From Takifugu bimaculatus (lineage: Eukaryota > Chordata > Actinopteri > Tetraodontiformes > Tetraodontidae), in NCBI GenBank assembly GCA_004026145.2, contig CP034986.1, positions 19,107,906 through 19,171,905 of the forward strand: a DNA stretch of 64,000 nt, in the 5' to 3' direction. The position numbers and the translations under genes were made by a program. Of the stretch, positions 59,601 to 64,000 are shown piece after piece. The notes beneath the pieces are model-generated. The model made no database searches. It was given only the letters and a program-made list of their open reading frames with translations, and was not told the origin of the DNA. Every line of letters starts with the position of its first letter. Positions within the stretch are counted from its first letter, which is position 1.

Positions 59601-61365
59601 GGGTGGGCTTAGGACAAAGTACTTGTGGGAAAGCTGAGTATCGGGGGTTTCAGGGCAGCAAAGGTGTTAGGGACATTTGTATTCCACTGGCAACAGGCTC
59701 AGTTGGCTGCGCAGGTCGATTTAAGAGCTTGCTGTGTCCATGTGCGTGTGCGTGCACGTGTAAATGTGTGTGTGTCAGAGGCCTACCTCCTAGCATCAGG
59801 AGTGAAATGAAGGCTATGATTAATTTCTCACGCGAGCCTTTTTGTCATACACAAACTCAGCGCACCTCCACGTTTGCAGCTCACCAATGCACCACAAACT
59901 CTGCAGCCATCTGCTTTATATTTATGCTGGCAACACAACCCGCAGTGACACAGGGAAAACTCTGCTTTGTCAGCACAGACTGAGCCTATATTCTGCCCAT
60001 CGTGCAGCCTAGTGTGCACGAGCCATTAGCCTCATTATAGTTGACTGCTGAATACTTAAACTGTCATATTATTCTTTAATGCGGAATGCTTGCTGTTCTG
60101 CTTCTGGAGCACAATAATTCATCTCTTCCAGAAGACTGAAAAGAGGAGATGGGCTCACTGTCACTCTCTTTAGAAATGGACCATGTTCCATTGCTGAGCG
60201 CTTTTATCTCTTTTCTCATTCAAACCTCAATAACAAATAATGGTTGTGGATTAGTTTAGGAGTGATGCTTATGAAAAGTGAACATTTCCTGTGCTATATT
60301 TTGCACATGGAGTTCCAGAAGCAGCACTAACATGTGAGATAAAAGAGAGATGAAAATTCACACGTGCAGCTTAATCACTGTTTGAGGGATTGCAGTTCTT
60401 ACATCAGCATAGTCCACAAATGTGAACTAAGAATGAGTTTAATGGCTTTCAGTAAACATGGGCATAAGCACTTTGAAAGGAGTCCTTTCTTACTTGTGGA
60501 TATACCCGAAAAGTTCAGGAAATAAGCATTGATTTGATTTTTTTTTGGTTATACCTCCTAGTTAGACAATGAGTATGATATGAGAAGCATCCATACATGC
60601 AGAAAAGACTGCCTATAACAGATCCATCGTGTCGGCTTGGCAGGAAGAGATTTAAATAGTTCTTTGAGCCTGCATGTTAATTTTTCAAACTAGTAGATCC
60701 ATGAGATCTGGGGCGGCTTAGATTTTAATTACCATTTTTGGTTACTGAGTGGCATTCTTTGGGGACATCATCAAATCATATGCCTCCATGGTGGCAACTT
60801 GAATTAGGTTCTGTTGTTCATTACACCAGGATTGTTCCAGATGTATTCCTTTGGAGTTACTCTGTCATTGTTTGACATATACTGTATGTGTCTGAAGGAG
60901 TCTTTGTCCTGGTATATCTCCAGAAATAAAACACGACAATTCTAAAGAGCAAACAAGATGCACTGCAGTTCAGAACCAACCAGTCAGAACTTCATACTCC
61001 TCCTTCCATTTGGACCCAGACTTGCTGTGAAATAGAACCAGGCAGAACTGGGGGCAGAGGAAAGCCATTGTTGTGCAATGCGGGCTGTCAGCTGGGTGAG
61101 GATTGAGCACTGTGCTAGCCCTGACCCGAACAGCTATAAAGCAGCAAGAGCTCAGACGCTAAGTGCCTCACAACTCAACTCTGTCAGCTGGGGGAGCGTC
61201 ATGGGCCAAAAAGAATGGGAAATAAAGATGTGAATGGACAAAGACTGGAGCAGATTGGTGGAATTTCAAAAAGGGAGTTTTCTATCTCACTCACTGTGTT
61301 TTAAGATTATATCAACTCACCATTCTTTCGTCTGACCAGTGAGTCCATGTTGCTTTCATCTGCCA
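4302..61365 (-). CDS. pard3b: pard3b 3' portion (Par-3 family cell polarity regulator beta), eight exons, 5' end outside window
   Basis: Join on the minus strand: 61365-61321, 55305-55090, 52860-52659, 38744-38646, 38485-38195, 27476-27365, 15087-15017, 4674-4302. All junctions are GT-AG and all phases agree, giving 1409 nt: two bases that complete a codon, then 468 codons and TAA. The order of motifs (SSSLESLQTAV; HRPRP and RGRGC; SYDGP; a Lys-rich segment; RFGKKKEDK; DPNYAR; LYAKVNKP; LRQDVPP; RRKNPMIGAV) matches the post-PDZ half of vertebrate PARD3B. PARD3 itself ends differently, so PARD3B is preferred. Par3 proteins are scaffolds at tight junctions and the cell cortex. PARD3B is reported to associate with junctions but to bind aPKC weakly or not at all. 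The three PDZ domains and N-terminal oligomerisation domain should lie beyond base 64000. Which teleost paralogue (ba or bb) this is cannot be decided here. Confidence 0.93.
8850..8935. repeat. Compound TA/TC/GATA low-complexity tract
   Basis: Successive short runs of TATA, TC, TATA, TC, TG and GATA. Typical compound microsatellite. Confidence 0.85.
9919..9968. repeat. CATGCA hexamer microsatellite
   Basis: Eight perfect copies of CATGCA plus two bases. Each unit contains the palindrome TGCA and alternating purine/pyrimidine steps. It yields spurious His-Val and Cys-Ala open frames. Confidence 0.95.
14566..14608. repeat. AC microsatellite ending in CG repeat
   Basis: About 17 AC units (14566-14600) followed by CGCGCGCG. 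In the pard3b transcript this is a GU repeat, and the alternating purine/pyrimidine run could adopt Z-DNA. Confidence 0.95.
14737..14782. repeat. 12-bp tandem repeat GAGTGTGTGTGT
   Basis: Nearly four head-to-tail copies of the same 12-bp unit; the last is cut at 10 bp. In the pard3b transcript it reads as ACACACACACTC repeats. Confidence 0.93.
14912..14942. repeat. TG microsatellite next to pard3b exon
   Basis: About 15 TG units. In the transcript this is a CA repeat about 75 nt downstream of the donor at 15016. Confidence 0.95.
15017..15087 (-). CDS. pard3b: pard3b exon, 71 nt, Arg/Asp/Tyr-rich
   Basis: The acceptor is TTCCTCACAG before 15087 and the donor CCCAG|GTGAGA at 15016. There are 23 codons (LAPRESRPGYPSEDRDREYPTHP) and AG left over to form Arg with G of the last exon. 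Phase fits both neighbours. The sequence itself is weakly conserved; support comes from splice sites, phase, codon-like composition and the resemblance of EYPTHPR to DYPTHSR just across the junction. At 71 nt it is a good candidate for alternative inclusion: skipping it would shift the frame. CA-rich RNA lies about 75 nt downstream of its donor. Confidence 0.85.
21711..21724. repeat. G homopolymer (14)
   Basis: Uninterrupted G run within the 12.3-kb intron; C-rich in the transcript. Confidence 0.85.
23652..23670. repeat. G homopolymer (19)
   Basis: The longest single-base G run in the window; C-rich in the transcript. Confidence 0.88.
24540..24568. repeat. ATC trinucleotide repeat
   Basis: Roughly nine to ten uninterrupted ATC units. 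Confidence 0.95.
24585..24800. repeat. Possible decayed interspersed repeat
   Basis: AAAGTGCTGTACAAAAAG, an A-rich CAATAAAACCAGAGTAGAGT stretch, then TCTCATGCTG, GTTTTAAAAAGGGG and GTAATGGGAGG resemble, in that order, a dispersed element common in teleost genomes. It is flanked by an ATC microsatellite. I cannot name the family from sequence alone. Confidence 0.35.
25362..25408. repeat. CAGA/CAGG tetranucleotide repeat
   Basis: GACA and GGCA units interleaved, ending in GAGAGA. An imperfect CAGA array. Confidence 0.9.
27365..27476 (-). CDS. pard3b: pard3b exon, 112 nt, RREYQQAR motif
   Basis: The acceptor is CTCTTTTTGCAG before 27476 and the donor CAGCGG|GTGAGT at 27364. One leading base plus 37 codons read DQRLPGSRREYQQAR, then APGYEELDAARRRVLEHDPQR. 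The start aligns with mammalian DRIQKLRKEYYQAR, a short conserved helix in both PARD3 and PARD3B. The second half diverges. The exon ends in phase 0, matching the phase-0 start of the next exon. Mammalian PARD3B has a long segment between this helix and LRQDVPP; only part of it is represented here, so an unrecognised exon in the following 12-kb intron cannot be excluded. Confidence 0.9.
27653..28003. mobile_element. Inverted-repeat element, copy 1 (351 bp, MITE-like)
   Basis: CATTATTCAGAATTACCT near the left end is repeated in perfect inverse orientation at the right end (AGGTAATTCTGAATAATG). The interior shares several blocks, in the same order, with the element at 52957-53976: GTCCGGAGGG, CGTGGCTAAC.TGAATCA.GC.GTGAAC and TACACTACTGAAA. 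No coding capacity. It includes a short CA run. Superfamily unassigned, and no clear target duplication is visible. It lies 176 bp upstream, in the transcript, of the pard3b exon starting at 27476. Confidence 0.75.
29608..29641. repeat. TG microsatellite
   Basis: Seventeen uninterrupted TG units; CA repeat in the transcript sense. Confidence 0.95.
33452..34524 (+). mobile_element. Tc1/mariner DNA transposon, decayed, both terminal repeats present
   Basis: The left end starts CAGCGGAGTTCAAAATAATA after a TA dinucleotide (33450-33451). The right end, GCTATTGTTTTGAGCACGACTG, is its inverted counterpart and is followed by TA (34525-34526), fitting TA target-site duplication. A second internal copy of the end motif (CTGCTATTATTTTGA) lies at 34422-34436, as in Tc1 elements with paired repeats in each arm. 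The interior holds a degraded plus-strand transposase: DRLQ...PTDETK, an IMIWEGFS-like motif, DQF.HLKILKGVVLPY, then WVFQQ and DPRNTSNRAAS in another frame. About 1.07 kb in all, non-autonomous. Confidence 0.85.
33802..34260 (+). pseudogene. Tc1-type transposase remnant
   Basis: Fragments of a Tc1 DDE transposase are spread over at least two plus-strand frames. The first catalytic Asp context (TDETK) is visible around 33930. The WGCFS motif has drifted to WEGFS. The second catalytic block reads QQTSDPRNTS where the family has QQDNDPKHTS, so a key Asp is lost. The sequence ends at a stop after RINVMS before any catalytic Glu. Not functional. Confidence 0.8.
35165..36170 (+). mobile_element. 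hAT DNA transposon, internally deleted, with terminal inverted repeats
   Basis: The left end CAGAGGTCGGCAACC and the right end (reverse complement CAGGGGTCTGCAACC) match at 13 of 15 positions and have the hAT-typical CAGNGG start. The eight bases after the right end, ATCTAGAG, fit the nTCTAGAn target preference of one hAT group. The eight before the left end (CTGTGGAG) match it at 5 of 8 positions, so the duplication is mostly eroded. The interior encodes the N-terminal part of a GTF2IRD2/ZBED-like transposase. At 1.0 kb it lacks most of the catalytic and dimerisation region, so it is a deleted, non-autonomous copy. Confidence 0.88.
35441..35990 (+). pseudogene. hAT transposase N-terminal remnant (GTF2IRD2/SCAND3-like), two frame shifts
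   Basis: Three plus-strand pieces in different frames follow the order of a GTF2IRD2-like hAT transposase. From 35441, MEFYSAWTSSFAFTP...PVCSTCGEKLL resembles the BED-like zinc finger start with its CxxC. From about 35580, LSRGG...TTAASFVAAQEIVKRGTPLTDGE...SFMKISEYL is a very characteristic block, followed by EIALEIKDILLS and AIKMA. From 35862, DFNAAQ...ACDESSDANE contains the CDES motif with the first catalytic Asp. Everything beyond is missing. Host-domesticated relatives exist, but the frame shifts here argue against function. Confidence 0.85.
37963..37980. repeat. Short TG microsatellite
   Basis: Nine TG units, 215 bp downstream in the transcript of the donor at 38194. Confidence 0.85.
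38195..38485 (-). CDS. pard3b: pard3b exon, 291 nt, DPNYAR and LYAKVNKP motifs
   Basis: The acceptor is CTGTCTCACAG before 38485 and the donor GACAG|GTAAGG at 38194. There are 96 full codons. Recognisable landmarks are an acidic run before DPNYARINTFR (mammalian: DPNYARVNHFR), a Pro-rich stretch, an SPGG-type serine/proline motif, and LEELDGLYAKVNKPRPP (mammalian: LEGLYAKVNKP). The rest is Gln/Thr/Pro-rich and probably disordered. The exon is GC-rich relative to the flanking introns. Trailing AG joins T of the next exon to give Ser before DQRL, matching the S/T-D-R context in mammals. Confidence 0.95.
38486..38645 (-). other. pard3b short intron, 160 nt
   Basis: GTACC donor and a pyrimidine-rich CTCTTCCTCTGTCTCACAG acceptor. 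It is the smallest intron in the gene segment. Read through, it stays open for 30 residues before a stop at 38557-38555, so retention would give a truncated protein. Confidence 0.9.
38646..38744 (-). CDS. pard3b: pard3b exon, 99 nt, FGKKKEDK motif
   Basis: The acceptor is TTTTTCTATCCAG before 38744 and the donor GTGACAG|GTACC at 38645. It encodes 32 codons starting FGKKKEDKSK and ending EEELEKIPSTSD, with AG left over to join C of the next exon (Ser). FGKKKEDK is shared with mammalian PARD3B (PARD3 has FGKHRKDD). Mammalian PARD3B continues after EELEK into an Arg/Glu-rich helix that is not present here. The next intron is only 160 nt. A second GT 13 nt further on would shift the frame and is not used in this model. 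Confidence 0.93.
43280..43360. repeat. Short repeat fragment rich in GGCCGAT motifs
   Basis: ACCGATAGGCTGATT followed by GGCCAATGCCGATGTTTGG and CCGATGTATCGGTGCAATT resembles the subterminal region of a GCCGATATATCGG-type DNA transposon frequent in fish. Only about 80 bp is recognisable. Confidence 0.4.
45052..45070. repeat. A homopolymer (19)
   Basis: A19 run about 80 bp from the truncated side of the Tc1 remnant. Neighbouring sequence shows no retroposed transcript or LINE tail. Confidence 0.88.
45150..45955 (-). mobile_element. Tc1/mariner transposon remnant, one terminal repeat kept
   Basis: The high-coordinate end reads GGTGTACCTAATAAAGTGGC followed by TGGTGAAAGTGTA; its complement is the familiar teleost Tc1 end TACACT..CACC..CCACTTTATTAGG. 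I see no matching inverted copy at the other side, so the low-coordinate end is truncated or eroded. The interior is a minus-strand Tc1 transposase (separate entry). The 806-bp element lies in the same orientation as pard3b. Confidence 0.85.
45171..45900 (-). pseudogene. Tc1-type transposase pseudogene
   Basis: The minus-strand frame over 45563-45171 reads MDPSCLVSTVQAAAGIKVWG, then LGPLVPTEHGL.SAAYLSIDADHFHPFM and a degraded remainder ending VQQLRDATMTI. These correspond to the teleost Tc1 block MDPSCLV..VQ.GGG.MVWG, LGPLVP and YLSI..DH.HPFM. Upstream pieces resemble the helix-turn-helix region (YREWS). Multiple stops and shifts are present, and the QQDNAP/HxA catalytic block is not intact. 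Not functional. Confidence 0.82.
52659..52860 (-). CDS. pard3b: pard3b exon, 202 nt, lysine-rich segment ending KKKGFTLL
   Basis: The acceptor is CACTCTCCCCAG before 52860 and the donor TTAAG|GTAAG at 52658. It encodes an acidic and serine start (DDFSEHSSGHETPVSSSSRQD), then a long Lys/Glu run (about residues 27-62, with four KKK or KKKK clusters), then KKTKKKGFTLL. Mammalian PARD3B has a comparable Lys/Glu-rich stretch ending IKKKGFGAMLRFGKKK, so this is the orthologous exon with drifted low-complexity spacing. The charged run is probably disordered or helical; membrane or nuclear association would be inference only. The last two bases AG join G of the next exon to give Arg of RFGKKK. A 1.0-kb inverted-repeat element lies only 96 bp upstream of the acceptor in the transcript. 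Confidence 0.94.
52957..53976. mobile_element. Inverted-repeat element, copy 2 (1.02 kb)
   Basis: The left end TGAGGGAGCGTCGGGGACC and the complement of the right end TGAGGGGCCGTCAGGGACT agree at 15 of 19 positions. The inverted match continues into CTTATACAGAAT versus CTTTATTCAGAAA. The left interior holds several copies of a CACAC..TTGAAA-like motif, and ATTGAAATGCTATTTCA recurs near both ends (53118 and 53836). It shares internal blocks with copy 1 but carries extra AT-rich sequence. No transposase seen. It lies 96 bp upstream of a pard3b 3' splice site and abuts a reverse transcriptase fragment at 53977. Confidence 0.72.
53977..54410 (-). pseudogene. Reverse transcriptase fragment of a retrotransposon (DIRS-like or related)
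   Basis: On the minus strand: a start resembling IPTFSGI, then KQEVTTLMEKEGI, then in a shifted frame IVPKKDCGYSLILDLSGLDK, YLPYHM, and ISVELKDAYFNGPV..LHRWDLCFAFHG, ending at QYRC. This is the finger-palm part of a reverse transcriptase: IVPKKDGG..ILDL, IDLKDAYFH (catalytic motif A Asp) and RFAF. The YxDD box is missing because sequence stops at the inverted-repeat element. The style of the motifs suits DIRS-like retrotransposons of fish, but other LTR/YR types are possible. Several in-frame breaks; dead. Confidence 0.75.
54665..54707. repeat. 15-bp imperfect tandem containing GGTCA
   Basis: Three successive blocks: GGGTCACCCACCCAG, GGGTCAACCACCTAG, then a shortened AGGTCACCTAG. Copies one and two differ at two positions. 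May be chance duplication. Confidence 0.6.
55090..55305 (-). CDS. pard3b: pard3b exon, 216 nt, conserved SSSLESLQTAV and RGRGCNQSFRIAIDKSYD blocks
   Basis: The acceptor is TTGTGTTTCAG before 55305 and the donor GATG|GTAAG at 55089. The exon encodes 71 full codons. Two blocks are strongly conserved between PARD3 and PARD3B: GLWKSSSLESLQTAV (about residues 12-26 of the exon) and FHRPRPHVVRGRGCNQSFRI followed by AIDKSYDGP. The Trp in GLWKSSS, where PARD3 has Lys, fits PARD3B. The spacer (SEAKQSHIQAQVP) is more divergent. The serine cluster and basic RGRG motif look like a regulatory phosphorylation region, but no kinase can be assigned from sequence. The trailing G pairs with AT of the next exon to give Asp. 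Confidence 0.96.
55306..61320 (-). other. pard3b intron, 6.0 kb
   Basis: Runs from GTGAGT (61320) to TTTCAG (55306). It contains a C15 run (56497-56511, G-rich in the transcript), an A13 run (57767-57779) and a short TA-rich patch near 57680. Nothing coding recognised. Confidence 0.85.
56497..56511. repeat. C homopolymer (15), G-rich in the transcript
   Basis: Uninterrupted C run, so the pard3b pre-mRNA carries G15 here. Confidence 0.87.
61321..61365 (-). CDS. pard3b: pard3b exon, 45 nt, linker before the conserved SSSLES block (most 5' exon seen)
   Basis: The acceptor is a pyrimidine tract ending TTCCAG before 61365, and the donor is AATG|GTGAG at 61320. The exon has two leading bases that complete a codon (probably Val), 14 codons reading ADESNMDSLVRRKN, and one trailing base. 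The segment corresponds to the ADETKLN-type linker of PARD3 that lies between the aPKC-phosphorylated region and the GLKKSSSLES block. Identification rests on position and phase as well as sequence: the trailing G joins AA of the next exon to give Glu. The exon carrying the aPKC-site equivalent should be upstream; I do not see it between 61366 and 64000. Confidence 0.85.
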
Positions 61366-64000
61366 CTGGAACAAAGAAAACACAGTTTGTCACAAAGTAA
61401 ATAAACTCTAAATATGGAAAAGTCTTGACCCTGGGGGAAAATTGTGTGCAGTGTATATGAAGACAGACAAAGAGACAAAATGAGGCAGACTGCAGGAGGA
61501 AATGAAAAAGAAAAGCCTGAAGAAACCGGGATATTGTGGTTATAAGAGAAAATGACACCAGATAGAGTGGAGACAATGGGAGAAAACGCACTATCCTCAT
61601 TGTCACCCAATCTAACTAAACAGGATTGCTGCGGGCCGGCAGCAGCAGCCACGGGCGGCACACCGCCGCATACAATAATAGGTTTTCATTATGCAGCCAT
61701 TTCTCTTAAATAATCCTTTTAATTTTTTATGAGGCCAATTTTACTGCTGGACTGATTGGTGCAGGGCAGGGGAAATGATAGCACAGCAGAATGCTGAGGG
61801 CACGGGGTAGAATGAAAAATGTGATGAAAGGAGAGGAGAAAGAGAAGGGAGGTGACAGATGTGGGGTGGTATAGTGTCAGGAAAGAGGTTCAGGATGATG
61901 ATGACGATGAGAAAGTCGTAGAAAGAAAATGCAGGTAATAAAATAATTAATAAAGAGATAGATAATAGATATAGATATTCATTTATTTGAGTTTGGCATT
62001 TCCATGGGCTTCCTAACTAATGCAGCTTCCATATAAAGAAGGAAAACACACATTATGAAGCCAAAGCATCTCATTTGCCCTCTGGCGGTTGCTTGCAAAG
62101 AGGAAATAATAGGCTCTACATTGTAAAGTATCAAAAAATAGGACTTTATGGGTAAAGTCAGGAGCATGCACATGGTCAGGTGACACATTTGTTTTTATTT
62201 ATGATGCCACTGCTACACAGTATCAGTAGACCTTATTAGTCCAGCTGTGATAACGGTGTCTTCAAACAAGGATTGCTAATGTTTGGAAGATGAATAATTG
62301 GAAAAAATGTGGACAAAAGATGGAACTGCGTGATTGAAAACACAAGAATCCATCTTTGTTAAACTGTAAAAAACAATCACTGGGCAGAGGCGGCGGTTTA
62401 TGACACCGGTTTGGGCTCCTACAGTGCTGTCCTGGGATCCCTCCCTACCAAAGTTGTACAGTCGTTCACAGACCGGGATGATCCACAGCCTTTAATAACT
62501 GAAATTACCAGCAACCAGCACTAATAACAGTCAGTAAACCCGGACCGTTAATATCTCTGAGATTCCCACAAGCTAATTTAGCACTGAAGCCGCCTCTAGG
62601 ATAAGAGGTGAAACATCTTTAAAAAGACTAAAGGACGGCCAGTTGGATTTCCAAGAATTCTCTTCAACCTGGATGACTGACAACATTCATTGACTTTTTT
62701 ACTTTAAATTAAGATGTTTTTTGGAGGAAATGTGTTAATGTAAAAACTGTATTAAAGTGAGTTTTGATTGTGTAATGTGATCAGTTTCATGTACAAACTG
62801 TACAGGAGCAACGGGCCGGTTGCCTATTCTCTGCTAAACTGCTTTGGGACACATTCAGAAAACGCTGCTATGTTACAAGTGAAAACAAAAACACAATTTC
62901 CAGGACTTTAGCACATATTGTTTAAAAAATAAGGAAAGTAAATCTTGCTGTATCTTTACACAGAAGAGTCTTTTTGGCAGAGGGAGACAGACAGCTCATT
63001 AATTTAGTGATGAGCAGTTGGTTTTGGCCGATACCAAAAACAAAAGATATACTGTAGCTTAGTCACTAAGTGATTTAGTCATTACGTCTGCAGCAGTGAA
63101 AAGCAGATGCAAAGACAACTTTCCCAAAACAAATCATAGATTATATCAGACCTGAAAAAAGACATTTGTTTCCATCACTTGTCTTTCCATGAAAACAAGC
63201 ACTTGGACAGATTTACTGTCAGACCTGGTCATGCGTTTACAGTTTTTCATTTAGATAAAAGTAGTTGTCAAAAATAAAGAAATCTTTGAAACACTGAACC
63301 AAAACCTCCTCACTATGGTGTAGTACGGTTATGATGTCAATGAGTCACACTCCCCCGCTGTGTGAAGGCAGAACATGTGAGGATTGTGGGTAAGTGGAAG
63401 CACTGTGTCAATAGACTATTTGCCGAGGCATCCAGGGTCAGCGAGAGAAGCTCACCTCTCACTCTCAAGTGTTTACTGAGGCTAAAAGCTAACCTGCACT
63501 GTGGAGCATCTGAGGCTTAAATACAGACCACTGGACAAACATGAACTTGTTTTTGAACCTACTGTCGCATGAAGAAAAGACTGGAATTTACCTAATTTAG
63601 GAAAACCATTTGTGTTAGGATGGTTATAGCAGATGAGCAGTATCCAAATAATAAAACCTTAATTTAATTTCAAAAAGAATCCCAGGCTGTTGAACAACAT
63701 TGCATTTAACATCATAATTGTAGTCAACTACTTTCTAATAACACATCATCCACCTAAATAAAGCGATCACAAATCAGCTCTAATCAAATTGATTTATCAA
63801 AGCGATCCTCTGAATTTGGAGAGTTTTGAGACATGAACAGACTGAAATGGAGGATGGCCAGTGCTGGAGAGAGGAGCTAGAAAGGTGGAGACAAATAGTG
63901 TTGGGTATTGGAGAGGCTCCTCACTGGGACACAACAGAGGGAGTGTGTGTTCAGACTCCCCTTGAATATAATGAAAGCCAATCAGCGTGGGTGGCAGAGG
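61366..64000 (-). other. Partial upstream pard3b intron
   Basis: No pard3b exon is recognised here; the next exon upstream in the transcript should encode the aPKC-site-equivalent region and lies beyond the window unless it is very divergent. It contains a Penelope-like 3' tail (62378-62690). Confidence 0.7.
62378..62690 (+). mobile_element. Penelope-like retroelement 3' end, decayed
   Basis: From 62378 a short frame reads QSLGRGGGL, matching the SLNRGGGLR end of the GIY-YIG endonuclease region of Penelope-like elements. After a shift, GLGSYSAVLGSLP matches the LS.TYNAVLSSLP that follows. Downstream, CACTGAAGCCGCCTCTAGGA and then TAAGAGGTGAAACATCTTT resembles the typical tail ACTGAAGAAGC..GGATGAG..GCGAAACGT. 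The order of these three signals supports the call. The piece is 5'-truncated, as is usual for such elements. Confidence 0.6.

Overview
The window looks like nuclear DNA from a ray-finned fish, probably a percomorph-type teleost. The evidence is GT-AG introns of 0.16 to 14 kb, abundant CA/TG microsatellites, and teleost-type transposon remnants (Tc1/mariner, a GTF2IRD2-like hAT, a Penelope-like tail, a DIRS-like reverse transcriptase). There is no prokaryotic or organellar organisation, and most open frames are chance translations of intron sequence.

The one gene I can support is on the minus strand: the 3' part of pard3b (par-3 family cell polarity regulator beta, Par3-like). Eight exons join in phase into about 468 C-terminal residues. 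In transcript order they lie at 61365-61321, 55305-55090, 52860-52659, 38744-38646, 38485-38195, 27476-27365, 15087-15017 and 4674-4302 (TAA stop). The encoded region follows the PDZ domains, which must lie beyond base 64000. Landmarks are the GLWKSSSLESLQTAV block, the HRPRP..RGRGC..SFR..IDKSYD block, a lysine-rich segment, the RFGKKKEDK motif, the DPNYAR and LYAKVNKP motifs, LRQDVPP, and the terminus DSRRKNPMIGAV. I cannot tell pard3ba from pard3bb.

Layout: 1-4301 is the 3' UTR and downstream flank. Introns fill 4675-15016, 15088-27364, 27477-38194, 38486-38645, 38745-52658, 52861-55089 and 55306-61320. Sequence from 61366 onward is part of a further upstream intron. The introns carry a decayed Tc1 element with both ends (33452-34524), a hAT element with terminal repeats (35165-36170), a second Tc1 remnant (45150-45955), two copies of an inverted-repeat element (27653-28003 and 52957-53976), a reverse transcriptase fragment (53977-54410) and a Penelope-like 3' tail (62378-62690).

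I did not find a new biological system. The points most worth a second look are the two related inverted-repeat elements sitting just upstream of pard3b 3' splice sites, the apparent absence of a segment found in mammalian PARD3B, CA-rich and UG-rich repeats next to the short 71-nt exon, and a coding-like but unassigned minus-strand segment near 7.4 kb.
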